Shown one piece after another: positions 38,038-50,621 of a stretch of DNA of 64,000 nt. The translations under genes were made by a program, and so were the position numbers. Origin of the DNA: Phycomyces blakesleeanus NRRL 1555(-) (Eukaryota; Mucoromycota; Mucoromycetes; Mucorales; Phycomycetaceae); the NCBI RefSeq assembly GCF_001638985.1, contig NW_017265143.1:186001-250000 (forward strand), read 5' to 3'. Each line of letters starts with the position of its first letter. Position 1 is the first letter of the stretch. A model generated the notes under the pieces. That model worked only from the letters and a program-made list of their open reading frames with translations. It was not told the DNA's origin and did not search any database.

Positions 38038-38623
38038 CCTTTTGTTGATTTGAAACAAGAAAAGAAGTAAAAGGAAGAAAGAAAAGAGTTTTGCAGTATA
38101 TATGTATTTATAGCTGTTGAAAACATTATCTATTTCATTCCTTTTTTTTATTATTATTTTGTTTATGATGCCAACAATGTCCAAATCCTTTGATTGGTCA
38201 TTTTTTTTTACATGTGCAACAAATCATATAATTTTGGTCTATTAAAGACTTTCTGTTTTCTTTTTCGTTATTTCTACCAAATCACATTTGTCACAAATGC
38301 TATAAAGATGCGATATGTATATTACTTTTCAAGTGGAGTACTGACAACATAAATGGCCAAGATGATGCTGTGAACCTAGACAATTTGGAATAGTCCACTT
38401 GACAAAAACAATTGGCTTGTTTCTTCAGTTATCTAACGGGTAACATATATAGATATGAATTATCACAACTTTAGAGAAGTTGATCAAATAGTATTTTCGT
38501 ATAAATGTGGTTTAGGTGGATTTAAAGTAAAGAGCTGGATTGTATGATGAAAGGTTAAAATTTGGCTGGAATCATGATGTATATAGATTTGAGTATCAAT
38601 CTGGATATGGTATTTATTTATTT
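38038..38623. other. Intergenic
   Basis: 5' flank of the membrane-protein gene and 3' flank of the Tubby gene. AT-rich, no gene seen. Confidence 0.55.
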
Positions 38624-40191
38624 TTATTCGCATGCAAGCTTGGCATCAAATGAAGTCAGGGCAATAGCAAATGCTTGTAGTAAACAGAAAGGATATTTGT
38701 AATCCATTGTAAAATAGTCTCGTTCAACCCGCCCAAACTGCATAACTATATAATCCACTACAACAACAACAGTCAGTTTTCATTAGCCAATTATCAAGTA
38801 ATTATATTTGCTTACAATCATTGTCATGTACAATCTGAAAATTCTTTACTGATGCCTGAGTTACTCGACCGTTGAAGTTTAGTACAAATGATTGGGTATC
38901 TAGTATGGGATTATTGACAAGTAGATCAATAGAGATAGAATGATGTTTAGCAAGACTTTTGTATAGACCTCCAATGGAAACCATTTATATTCTACCTTCA
39001 TTCCATTGAGGACTCTTGTTATGCAAGATTAACAAATCACGGGCATTTCCATCTCGATATTTGCACAAAAGCGTTTCAGATTCCTAATAATTTTTTTGTT
39101 TTGTTTGAAAAAGAAAAGATCCACACGATAAGTAACATAAAACAAAAAGTACAATTCTAAAGATTTCTACTGAATTATCTGGAATTCTTTTACTTCAGTA
39201 GGTCTGAATTCAGGACGTTTTCCATCTCGTGTGAGTGTGTGGGTCAATATTGTCATCTTGCGAGGTCCTTTGAACCCAAGAATATTAGGATCCTATCAAA
39301 TACATACATAGGTAAATAAATGAAATGAATGGTATGAGTCACTCACATAAAGAACTGCACCAAGTTCTTCACGAACAGGCAAGTCATTCTTTTCAGAACC
39401 ATTGCTATTAAATGGGTTTCGACCATGGGAATAAATCACAAAGGTTGTTCCCAAGAAATTTGACCTGAGTATAATATATATTTAGAAATTGTCAGCCAAA
39501 AACCAAAACAATAATGATAATAATTGAACCATGATCATTATACTTTCTTTATTTCTTTTACCTCACTTTACCCAATACCACGGATTTAGGTACTCCAACC
39601 TCGCTAGTAGAAACATCCAAGTAATCTCCAGTAATCGTGTAATAGCTTGTCTGGGTCTTTCTTTTCTTTCGGGCTGTCAGAACATACTGCATCTCTCCAG
39701 TATCAACATTTTCAAGAAACAATTGATACTGAGGTGACAGTTTATCCAATCCATCTCGATAACGGCAGATACGACAAGTCAATCGTGTGTTTAATGCAGC
39801 AGGTCTATTTGCACCATAATTTTTATTGTATTTAGTCTTTTAGTTTTAGCTTAAATTTTTCTTTATTTTTATTTTCGGTTCATTACTAATTAGCTAGCCA
39901 AGACTAACTAACTAACCAGCTGAATGAATGAATTACTGAATGAATGGCATTAATGACTGAAATTTACCGAAAAGTAAGTTGATTTAGTTCTTTGAGAGAA
40001 CTAATGGGTCGGCTCAAGGTAAAGTCGATAGGTGGCACAGGTCTCTCGACTCTGACTGTTGTGGGTTCTTGTAATGGTGCGATTTGAGCATCGTTGTTCT
40101 CCCGGTCATCGTTTGCATCGAATTCTGATAGTCCGAATGTACTCGTAGAAAGTTGGGGATGAGTGATTGGCATATTTGAACTGGATATCAT
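38624..40191 (-). CDS. Tubby C-terminal domain protein
   Basis: Seven exons: 40191-39968, 39804-39562, 39464-39347, 39292-39194, 39083-38996, 38899-38816, 38757-38624. All are GT-AG and in phase, giving 329 aa. Residues 1-75 are a polar N terminus ([15 protein letters not shown]). The Tubby beta-barrel and central helix follow: [110 protein letters not shown] and the end [12 protein letters not shown], almost the canonical family terminus. Tubby domains bind phosphatidylinositol 4,5-bisphosphate at the plasma membrane through basic residues. Fungal functions are poorly known. No F-box is present, unlike plant TULPs. Confidence 0.95.
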
Positions 40192-40971
40192 TTGCTTTGA
40201 ATTTAGACAAAAGAATGAAATAGAAAGAAAGAAAGAGTGAGAGGGAGAGTGAGGTATACACACAGCTATGTATATATTATATATTATATATTATATATGT
40301 GTGTATGTAAGAGAAGGAGAGAAAGGAAGAAAGGAAGAATAGAATATAAATGTGACGATGCTTTTGTGTAAAGACAAAAAAAACAGAGAGAGAGGATTGT
40401 AATTGATGATGTTTTACAATTGTTTATACGGCACATACACACTTATATATATCTACATAGATACCTTGGTGTTTATACGTATACTTAGATATATATATAT
40501 ATATAAAACTAGGAGACTTTACAAAACGGACTAGAATTCAAATGTCGGCTCCTTTAAACGTCAAAGAGTTTGTATAGATACACGCATTAAAAACCAAAAA
40601 ATTGATCACTGTATAAATCCTATAATAAAGTATAATATTTTCCACACCTTATAAGAAAGCAGCAAGATTTTTTCTTTTCTTTTCATTTCATTAGATTACA
40701 TTATAATGAAATTAATGACTGAAAATGGAAATGATAGCCATCATAAAAAAAATAAGTACAATTTCTGTAGGGTTTTCTTGAAAATCTTTACAACATTCCA
40801 TACAGATGAAACAACAATAACAATAACAAATTTTGAAATTGATACGTACACAAACATATATTTTATATATTTTATATATAAATTGGATTTATTATGTATT
40901 AAGTAAAGGGTAATAAAAGTAAAAGTAAGATTAAAAAATTAAAAAAAAAAGTGTATATAGAATAATTAGCT
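40192..40971. other. Intergenic
   Basis: TA microsatellites (about 40269-40300, 40488-40506) and AT-rich DNA. It lies between the Tubby 5' end and the stop of the GPI-type gene. No gene seen. Confidence 0.55.
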
Positions 40972-41478
40972 CTAGAGAGAAAAGAACAAGAATATGGAGA
41001 GACAGACAAGTGTGAGGGTAAATGAATGTGCTGTAAAAGCCGAGATCCCGGCACTGAAATGTAAGAGGACCGGACTGGACTGGATAGTGAATGGCAAGAG
41101 GAGCTTTGTGTCTGCGTGCTCGGTGACAGTGAGATAGATGGTCTCGTTAAGACCACGGGGCACAACCCAATCGTATGTGCCATCGAGCGTGAAATTGAGG
41201 CGAACACCGGTCGAATTGCCCGAGACGATCTTTTCGTTTGTTGTGATATTCTGGATCAGCTGGGTGGCCGATGAATCGAGCCAGAGAGCAATGTCGACCG
41301 AGTAGTTTCCAGTTCCCATGTTTTGGTATTCGTAACGGATCTTCAAGGTCTGGGTGGCATTGATGGTCGCGTTGTGTTCAGGGAAGATGATCGTAGGCCC
41401 CAGCTGAGCAGACACACGGCTGCACATCAACAGTGAGATGGAGCAGATGACCAGAAATACAAAGCAAGAGGTCTTCAT
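40972..41478 (-). CDS. Secreted, probably GPI-anchored glycoprotein (168 aa)
   Basis: A single exon. The signal peptide is MKTSCFVFLVICSISLLMC with likely cleavage after RVSA. The mature part holds at least seven N-glycosylation sequons (NAT, NAT, NYS, NIT, NST, NFT, NET) in a beta-rich, Ig-like sequence (TLKIRYEYQN, YSVDIALWLDS, VRLNFTLDGTYDWVV, TIYLTVTEH). A hydrophobic C terminus (TLTLVCLSIFLFFSL) follows small residues SAGISA, a typical GPI-attachment signal. It has a weak resemblance in style to Kre9/Knh1-type N-terminal domains but no firm family. It probably sits at the plasma membrane or wall. Codons are GC-rich compared with the flanks. Confidence 0.75.
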   Translation of the reverse strand: MKTSCFVFLVICSISLLMCSRVSAQLGPTIIFPEHNATINATQTLKIRYEYQNMGTGNYSVDIALWLDSSATQLIQNITTNEKIVSGNSTGVRLNFTLDGTYDWVVPRGLNETIYLTVTEHADTKLLLPFTIQSSPVLLHFSAGISAFTAHSFTLTLVCLSIFLFFSL

Positions 41479-42984
41479 CGATAGGAGGTACTGAAAAATT
41501 CAAAAGAAAAAGCAATGGAAACCGATATATATATATAAAGATGAGTAAGAAAAGAAGAAGCCAAATAATTATAAAAGAAAAGAAAAACAAGCAAGAATAT
41601 ATATTTGTGTGTGTACGTACAAGTGAATGAGTATATGAATTAGTGGAATAGAGTGGAGTGGAGTAAAGGGCAGTAAAGGGTAGTAGAGTAAATATGTGCA
41701 CAATGTATCAAAAAAAGTAATGTGAATGGCACAATTAATGTCGCACTATCCAGATATTTATATACTCTATTGCTCTATTTTCTAAAAATAAAGGGCTTGT
41801 ACCTAGGTATCAAATGTTTTTGTGTGAATTTGTGTAGAAAGGGAACAACTGAACAAGAGGTTAATTGGCTCATGATTTATTAAATAATCTTGATGATTAT
41901 ACATGTAAGAGCACCACAATAACCAGTAACAATCTTGTATTGCATTTTTATTGTACCTTATTTCCTCCATTTGCTTGCCTATGTTATATAAATGACTTCT
42001 AAACCTACAAGAAACCACATAAATCAACCAAGGCCCAGACATCTAGTAAGAAGAAGAAAAATACTCGATCTGATTTGATCGAGAGCCGGAATATCCTAGT
42101 TACAGTATCACAGTAGCACACAAAGACAGAGGTACCCAACAAAGTACATTTTTTTTCAAAGCAGAAAAAATAAATAAAAAGTGGATCTTTGTGTACCAGA
42201 AAAGACGAGGTAGTCTATTGTAAGATATTTAAGCCAGAAAAACCTGGGGAGGGAATCCTTTGCACATACACACATACAAAAAGATAAAACTCGACAAGAA
42301 GTCTTTCCAGGATTACATTTAGATTCTCATGATTAACTTAATATTTTGTTGAATGATTTCGGTTCTTTGGTTATGGCTACTAGCGAATAGAGACATCACT
42401 TATTGATTCTGACCAGGTAGCACTAGTAGTCTCCTTCCAATTACCATTACTATTATTATTATTATAATAGATTGTGAGTAAATATAAGGAAGAGGAAGAA
42501 GAAGAAGAAGAAGGGCAGATATGTTTGTCTTTCTAAATAATATGTATATATTTTATATAGATTGATGTGTACAACCATGTTTATGTCACAAAAGAAATCC
42601 ATCTAATTACAAGTGATATAATTATATACTTTTTTTTTAAAATAATAATAATAATAATAATATTGACAAGTGAATGGATCGCCTGTACCTGAAGGGGTTG
42701 TACACATCATTATCTTATCTTCTTCTATTTGCATAATATAGTGTATTAATACAAAATAATAGACAAAAATAAATGTAGATTATTAATCAAATCTCAACCA
42801 AAAGGTCCAAAAAAGCAAAGAAGTCTGTAATACACAGCTGTGAATATCATCTGTAAGACAAAATCAGCAGTACAAAAAAAATGGCTTGAGAAAATATCAT
42901 GTAAAAAAATAAACGCCAATTATATAAAAGATGTATATTTTTGTTTATTATTATCATTTTGTATTAAAGAGGAGATTACAAAAG
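41479..42984. other. Intergenic
   Basis: AT-rich, with (GAA)n at 42488-42512 and (ATA)n at 42643-42663. No gene seen. The 3' flank of the GH17 gene lies at the right end. Confidence 0.55.
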
Positions 42985-43930
42985 TTAATTTTGAATAGAG
43001 TCGATCTTAGATCTACCGTTGGCAGCCCACAATCCCCAGTAAGGCTCGACTCCATAGGAACCTCCGCTCTTCCACTGAGAATCAACAGACTCAAAGAAGT
43101 AGTACTTGAGGTTGACGTTCATCATGCCTCTCACAAAGGTCTCGAGATTAGAGACACTTGGGACAGCGCGTCCGTTTGCTTGACCAGCACTGGGCCAGCC
43201 AGTTTCGCCAATGTAGATTTCTTTGTTCTGAGACTTGGAAGCAAATGCGTTGTACTGCAACTTGAGATTGCTGGCACCTTCGGCTGCTGGCACTCCGCCA
43301 AAGAAAGGATGTATGTTGACGACCAGGATGTCAGATGCACTGATGAGTTCGGAGACGTATCCGGTAGCTGTGTCAGCAGTGCCAACCTTGAATCCACCGC
43401 AGGCACTCTTGACCTGCTTGATCTTGGAGGCCAATTGGCTAGCAGACATCACACTACGCTGCATGACTTCAGAGCCAACTGTGATGCCAACAATGGCAGA
43501 ATGGGCGTTGCTAGACTTGGCAATGACTGAGCTCAAGGTGCTGATCTCGGTGTTGTCGCCCTCGGAGCCGTCGATCCACACACCAGCCATGACAGTCATT
43601 CCACCGCCAGTTGCATCAATGGCGTTCAGGACATGGGTCAGTTGGTCGCACTCTTGGGAATAGGTGCGGATATTGACGATACCGTTGCGTTTGAACTTTT
43701 GGACTGTGGTGAAAACTTGGGATGATGTCTGGCAAGATCCATCAGAGTTACGACCAGTGTAACTATAAAGTCAAACCAAAGGAATCGTGAGTTTCTTTTA
43801 TTCTCTAGTAAACCTATCAAGACAATACTTACGTTACACCCCAAAGGGACCCGCCCGATGAGCGCTCTTGGATAGGGAGCGAGTTGACACACAAGAAAAG
43901 AGAAAAGAGAATGAAGGGAATGTGATACAT
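42985..43930 (-). CDS. Secreted GH17 glucan 1,3-beta-glucosidase/endoglucanase
   Basis: Two exons, 43930-43833 and 43762-42985, joined by a 70-nt GT-AG intron, giving 291 aa. The signal peptide is MYHIPFILFSLFLCVNS. The GH17 barrel starts at SLWGVTYTGRNSDGSC and includes IVNIRTYSQECDQL. Catalytic residues are visible: the acid/base E131 in VGITVGSEV and the nucleophile E219 in IYIGETGWP. Other conserved parts are VVNIHPFF and YYFFESVDSQWK. The length equals that of single-domain fungal Bgl2/Scw-type enzymes, which cut and remodel beta-1,3-glucan in the wall. No GPI signal follows. Strong codon bias suggests good expression. Confidence 0.93.
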
Positions 43931-45530
43931 AATGAGTGTGATATTGGGTGTAGTGAGGAGATGAACAAAATAAAATGAAATGAAAAAGAATAAGAAACTG
44001 ATCCAGCAGTCTTTATTGTCTTTGTTTAATTGATGTATGAAATGAGTGGGTGGTTTTTTGAAAATTAAAAAGAAAGGAAAGAAAGGGCCCTCTTTATATA
44101 AGCATTTTATTTTCCAACTTCCACTACTACTGCCACTGCCACTTCCTCTTCTTCCTCTTCTTCTTATCTTTAATTATATATATATATATTAGTATTTCAA
44201 CACAGGTACCGTAATCTGGGTTTCTTTAAAGGAGACCGAGTCCCCTGAAGATGTTGACTGTTGATTTGACAGGTCTCATATCATATTTTATTGCCTCTCA
44301 AAAGTGCTGCAAATAATCAAAAAAAAAAACTCAAAACTCAAAACTCAAAACTCAAAAAAAAAGAGAAACTAAGCGCCGATATCTGAGTCAAATGGTTCTT
44401 CTTTATATTTGAAGTTCTTGCGGAAAATGGTTAATACATGCTGATCAATTTTAACCTTTATTTATATATATATATATATATATATTTGGTAATGTAAAGA
44501 GACCTTGTATTGTATCTAAAAAAGAGCTCTATTGTACTATATTTCTATTAGCTTTGTTATTGTTTTCTGGCATAACAATTGAGTTAAATTGTATTTTTAT
44601 TCTGCTTCTTGGAGTAGAGTATTTTCAACATTTTTTGTTTTTTTTTGTAGCTGAGTTGATGGTTATTTTATATTCATCTTTCTATCTTTTAAAACGATAT
44701 ATAAAGTCAGAGAGACAAATTGATTTTTAAAGGCACATAACGATAATGATAACCATGACACCTGAGCCAAGGCTTTCATTCTACATTCAATATATTATAC
44801 AATTTGAATTCAATCCAATTGAAGTGAGTTGAAGTGAATTAAAGAGGTGCCCGAGATACAATATCTTTCTTTTAATAAACTAGTCTAGTGATCTACCCAA
44901 ATTACAATTGATATCTTCTTGATCCTCCAATATCTAGCTACAATCACACAATTGCAATTATAGATATAAAGGTATAATTATAATTGCCTTTACACTAGAG
45001 TACATTCAATAGCCACGCCAAGAAATTCCGGGCTTTCTTTATTGATTTTGACTTTGTTTGACTTTTAGGTATTTTACAGACTAGATAATCTATGAAATAC
45101 CCAATAACTTGGGTGAACTTTGAGGAGTCTGGTGTCTATACACGTGGCGGAGACCAGAGGTTCCTACCCCTTTCCCTCTCTCCCTCTCTCCCCTCCCCGC
45201 ACCACAACCACCACCACCGCCACCGCCGAGTCTTTTTCGGCATCTAGTTTTTATGAGTCTGTGTACTGTTATGTGCATATTCTGTGCCTGAGAACTTTAT
45301 CGGAGAGCCAAGCCATTGTATAATTTTTCTTTTTCTTTATATATATTTATATTTAAAGAATAGGTCTAGATCTGTCTATTTTATTTTATTTTATTTTATT
45401 TTATTTTATTTTATTTTATTTTATTTTATTTTATTTTATTCAATTCAATATATTCAACACTATAATTTGACTTCAAAAAATAATAATAGAAATAATACTA
45501 ATACTAATACTAAAATATACAACAAACAAT
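43931..45530. other. Intergenic with simple repeats
   Basis: A TTCTTCCTC tract at 44140-44165, TA runs at 44177-44189 and 44462-44484, a pyrimidine/CCACCACCG tract 45171-45230, and about 13 TTTTA units at 45378-45440. No gene seen. Confidence 0.6.
45378..45440 (+). repeat. (TTTTA)n microsatellite
   Basis: About thirteen uninterrupted TTTTA units, just downstream of the GUP1 stop. Confidence 0.9.
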
Positions 45531-45906
45531 TTACATTTTCCACCTTGGATCCCCTCTACGCTTTTCAGATTCTCGGATCTCAAACATCACCTGAGCACCG
45601 ACATACATACAAACCGAGGCAATCAACAGAAACATAAAGCCTTTATTTTTAAAATATACATTAGAAACAAGGAATTCAATTGAAATTTATATTCATACTT
45701 TTTTTTTCTTACCTTCACTTGTCTGAAATATGCCCGATACCATATCCTTCAATCCATCAAGACCAATACTGAACCCTACCAGATTGGCAGCCATCATCAT
45801 CATGATATTAAAAACAGCACCCACACCACAAACGAATCGATAGTATGGTTTCTTTCCATACTACAAATCAAAATAAGAACAATTGATTGGTTAATAAATG
45901 ACAATT

Positions 45907-45943
<37 letters not shown>

Positions 45944-47929
45944 TTTTTTTTTTTTACCTTTTGGAAAGTAAATATACGTGTGGCAAGTAATTCAGGAAGC
46001 AAGAATAGACAAATCAGCCATCCCCATGCCAGCAATTTCATCTCAATGTCATGCCAGAGAGCAACAAATGTAAACACAACCCACATGTTGAACATCATGT
46101 ACTTTGATCCACCCAAGGGCACAAATATGTACCTAATCGTCCATCGATTGAACGATCGGTGCCAGCTCTTCCAGAACCGCTGGGCCGAGAAATTGTTGGA
46201 CATGCAGCGGATCATGTTCTCTTCGGGCCAGATTCCGTCCGCAAGAGCCCAGAGTCGGAAGAACCGCCAGGGAATCAAAAGTTTCATCCAGATGATAAGC
46301 AGATTAAAGTATCCAATCATGCTCAGCTCAAAAGGGGTATCTCCATCCCAAGCCATCGCCTTGCTGATCGCCACAACGTAGATGTAGTGCAGCGTGAGCT
46401 CCATAACCAGAATCACACAAACAAGTCTAAAGGCGTACAAAGCAACCACACGCGCAGTGATTTTTGATGAAGGGTATCTTAACTGTAATAATGAATATGA
46501 GTATGAATATATATATATATTCAGGGAATTAGTAGTTTAGTTGGTTGTAACTTGCCTGGGAAATAAAGTCGTTGAATGTGACGATTGGACCACAAAGGTA
46601 AAGTGGTAGGTAGAAAACAAAGGTAAGAAAATACATAAAGTTATAATCGGATGGAATACAAGGAGTCGTGATTCTCTCCTTGTCTGTAATTTCCCCTTCA
46701 TCAGTTATATCGTCAATCTGAATGAAATTGAAAATGAAATATACATCAATAACCATGCAGTGCGTTAATTAATACCAAATAAAGATATCATTATAATTAT
46801 GATTATGATTATAATTGTCTTACTTGATTGCTTGGTCTCGGTGCTTTGCATTGCCAGTAATAATCCATGTTGTAAGAAATAAGTCTCAGCATGACAAAGT
46901 TGAATAATATGTGCCATCGGGGCATAATACCAGAATGGCTATCCAGCCAAGCAAATTGTGGACCAAGAATAGACGCAAATTTGTAACCCTTGTACATATC
47001 ATTGAGAAACAGAATTCCGAGATTAAAACACCAGGTCAACAGCGGATTCCACAACGATCCTCGAGTCAGACGGCCGATACCAAAGCTAGCAAACACAATA
47101 GCCAGGATCTTGATCAGGTTGGTGCCGTGAATAACCGAAATAGTCACCAGAGACGCAGGAAGAAAGAAATAGGCGCGATAAAGAATGGCAGAATTGTTAC
47201 GTCTGGTGTTATAAGACATTGGGACCAGAAATGTAAAGAGGTGGCTGACCGACAGGTATACAAGAGCCAATATGGTAAGAGTCGGAAGGTTGTTGCGGAA
47301 ACCAGCATATTGATTATCACTATTGTCCTATAGATAGAAAGATAGATAAATAACATTACTGAATCAATAAAAGCATATATAGTTAATTATTATTAAACAA
47401 ATACCACTTTGCGACCAAAGATCCACCCATCCGATAACAGAGGCTCAAATCTTGTGTATTTTGGCTTGTTAGCTACATAAAGTTACAAATATATATTATA
47501 ACCATGGAAACGGTACACAACGTTATAAATGTTTTTTTTTTTTTAAAAAAATTAGACAACAGATCATTCTTTTTATGTATATAAAACTCGGATTTTTTCT
47601 TCTTTTTCTTCTTTTTCTTTTTCAATTTTCTTTTTCAAATGTATTGTATATATATAAATGTTACCATCTCCAAGGCGATAACCAACATAGATCATATAAG
47701 GAACGACGACTGCAAAACATATGTAGTAAAAGTAGAATTCTATTATAATTATAATCATAAAAATAAAAATATTGATGGGTTAGATACATATATATTAACT
47801 GTTGGTTAACAGAGGGATTTAGTAATGAGTACAATTATTGCCTCGAGTATTCCAAAGAGAAGGTAATGTCGCGAGAGGTGCCTTTTTAATGGTGGATTTA
47901 GATGGTGGATTGTCATCCAAAGACAACAT
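45531..47929 (-). CDS. GUP1: MBOAT acyltransferase Gup1
   Basis: Eight exons: 47929-47842, 47739-47665, 47472-47405, 47327-46824, 46717-46556, 46482-45958, 45860-45713, 45640-45531, all in phase, giving 559 aa. Introns 1 and 5 start with GC (CGAG|GCAATA and CCCAG|GCAAGT). With them removed the protein reads without break through conserved blocks: [61 protein letters not shown], the MBOAT block [23 protein letters not shown], and [18 protein letters not shown] with the conserved membrane histidine at about 443. Many transmembrane helices are evident. In yeast Gup1 sits in the ER and swaps the sn-2 acyl chain of GPI anchors for C26. The short N terminus [12 protein letters not shown] is hydrophilic. 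Confidence 0.94.
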
Positions 47930-49149
47930 TGTAAACTCGTTGGTTGTCATAACGAAAGGAAAGGAAAGGAAAGGGATGAAGATGAGATGTGATGAGATGA
48001 GATGTGATGCGATGAGTTTTGTATTTTATTTTAATTTATTGTGTGTGTGTGTGTGTGTGTAATTTAAAGGAGTGAAGGAGTAAAGGTAATATAAGAAGAT
48101 CTATTAGTATATTGATTATATATACATATTGGATTTGTTTGATTTTGATTTAATTTAATTTGATCTGATCTGATCTGATTTCCATACAATTTTATTATAT
48201 ATAATATAAATAAAATAAATTATAAAGGTTCTCAAGTTCTTTGTTCTCGGTAACCTTGGATTCAAATGGATGATTTCCTTTTTTGTGTAGAATGTGATTT
48301 TCATTTTCATTTTCATTTTATTGTTACATAAATTGATACAGCCTCCATTCACTCTTCAAGGCTTTCCTCTCTCTCTCTCTCTCTCTCTCAATATATATAT
48401 ATTTATATAATCATGATAATATCAAGCTCGCTTTGATTCATGTCATTTTTTTAACCATTGGGATAATAATATATATGTAATACTCACATAAGTGTATTAA
48501 ATACAAATATCACCAAAAAAAAAACATGTAATATTTTTTCCTTGAACAATATTGAGCTTGAGTGGGTCTCACACAACCAATTATTCTTGCACAATGCGTG
48601 TAAGGTTCAGTCTTGTTTTGGTAATCGGGATGAAGGTGGAGATCTGTGCATTACTTTGATCTTGACTATGTATACCTAAAATCTGTCAAACTATGATGAT
48701 AATTATTTTTACAAAAATATATAGCAATGATGAGCGTCTTATGCTTATATTCATTATTAGTGTTGCACAGCTTGTCAATATAACAGAAAATCCGTGAACT
48801 AAAACCGATAGAAAAATAGCAAGATGACAAATAAAACGTATAGTCAATACCACAAGCACGGTATTTTTTTTTGGAGTTTCTGAAAACCAGCTCATCATCT
48901 AATATACCCACTCTAGTTTGCTGACAAGAAATACAATTGGATCAACCTTCAACAAGAGAACAATTTCATGCTTGCGCCAAAAAAAAGGTACAGTCAAAAT
49001 TTGATATAGTGATAGGAATGGGAGAAGATAGGCATCTCTAACTCTCGCATTCTAGCTCATTTAATTTCAATCAATAGCGAGCTTACTAAAGGCATAATTT
49101 ATTTAAACAGATAGCTGTTATACTTTGAATAATCGTTTAATAAAAAAAA
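47930..49149. other. Intergenic
   Basis: 5' flank of GUP1 with GATGAGATGTGATG repeats (47978-48016), (GT)n at 48043-48060, (CT)n at 48367-48390. Short ORFs at 48666-48911 (minus) have no family features. Confidence 0.5.
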
Positions 49150-49773
49150 AAGAGATCATTTTGATCCAAATGAGCAAATCAAATCCTGAAATTCAGCTGT
49201 AAATCTAGATCGGTTAAGTCAACCTACTTTATATACATATGCAACCTGCTGGAGTACATTAAGAGTTATTATTTAAACGTTTTTTGATAGTGATTGGTCA
49301 TATATTGAGCAAAATATCCCATTTTTTCACTCCAAAAAACAATTTATTAATAAGATTTTGGATATTTACACCAGATAAGCATATTTGATCCAAAAGTTCT
49401 CTCAGGGTATTCACCTAAAAAAATCGAGAATTTGTATTTTTTGCTACTAATAAAAGTTGTTCAACAAAGTGATCCATGGCTTTCAGTGCTTGTTTGACTA
49501 GAAACAGGCCAATATTCGTGGAGATATCGAGAGATGTAAAAATGGAAATTTCGATATTTACACCATTTAAGCATGTTTGATCGAAAAGTTTGCACAGGAT
49601 ATACGCCTAAAAAAATCAAATGGTTATGTTTGTTTTTATTAAGTAAAGTTGTTGACCAAATTGATCCATAATGCTTAGTGCTTGTTTGATCAGCAACAAA
49701 CCAATATTGATGGAGATATCGATAGATGAAAAAATGGCAATATCGATATTTACACCTTTAAACGATGCTTTTA
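49150..49773 (+). repeat. Third, partial copy of the 1.88-kb repeat family, with internal duplication
   Basis: Diverged relative of 53479-53920 and the matching part of the second copy: shared GCAAATCAAATC, ATCGGTTAAGTCAA, GGAGTACATTA, TTCTCTCAGGGTATTCACC and CGATATTTACACC. Here a unit of about 190 bp (from ATATTTACACCA to the next ATATTTACACC) occurs twice, 49367-49553 and 49554-49750, whereas the other copies have it once. Confidence 0.75.
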
Positions 49774-49780
49774 AATGGCG

Positions 49781-50621
49781 GACATTACAAGTGTCGTGTC
49801 CCACAAATTACTCTTATTGCGTGAGGACAGGTTCCGTGATTAATTAGTGGAAAATACTGTCAAGAGTGTATATAGTATTTGCATGTTAGAGCAGTACATT
49901 ATGTATGCATTTTGTTTTTTAAAAAATAGATATTTATATAAATATATAAGCTCAATGGTATCTATGTATTTCTGGCAGACAACGTTAATGTTGTTTCCTG
50001 TATGTCCACACACGGATGCTACTACGGGCTCGAAACTTTAAGCGGAGACTACCACACAGTTCTGTCCCCCTTTTTTTCGATTAGTTCATTGTACAAAGTA
50101 AAATGTATTATTATTATTGCTATTATTTAAAAATACACTATATTGGTATGACACTGTTTATTTTAAACTTCAATAAGCACAATAATAAAAGAACCTCTTT
50201 GTGAGTTAAATATATCAAATAAAATCCTATTCAATTATTCCATAAAGAAAATACAAAGAAAATACAATAAAATTCTAAGTATATTTGTTCTTATTGCAAA
50301 AGATGTATTACACCAATCCCTTGATTATTAATATGAATAAGAGCAAAATGTTATTTAAGTATTCGGGGTCTTATCAAACTTTGCTATCTTTGGACAAAAA
50401 TGTTACTTCAATAGAACAAAGAAAGTGTATAATAATTTTTTTAAAGAAAGAATCTATTCATTCAATACACACTACAAAGCCACACATTTAAGCATGTATA
50501 TGTATATATGTATATATATATAAATATATAGTTAAATTTAGTATAAATACTGCTCCCACTTCACTTTTTATTCATTACTTTCTTGCTTTCTTACTTTATA
50601 TTCAATTCACCAATAAAAAAT
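49781..50621. other. Intergenic
   Basis: AT-rich 5' flank of the HMG-box pseudogene. TA runs about 50498-50530. No gene seen. Confidence 0.5.

Noticed and set aside
38038..38184. Longer start for the repeat-bearing membrane protein
   Set aside because: The extra 49 residues include AT-driven Lys/Ile/Phe sequence; the ATG at 38037 begins directly with a signal-like segment.
45120..45637. Plus-strand frames through the CCACCACCG and TTTTA tracts
   Set aside because: These are translated microsatellites overlapping the 3' end of GUP1.
48666..48911. Minus-strand 81-codon ORF near 48.7 kb
   Set aside because: Two overlapping frames on the same strand are equally open, no splice partners, no motif.
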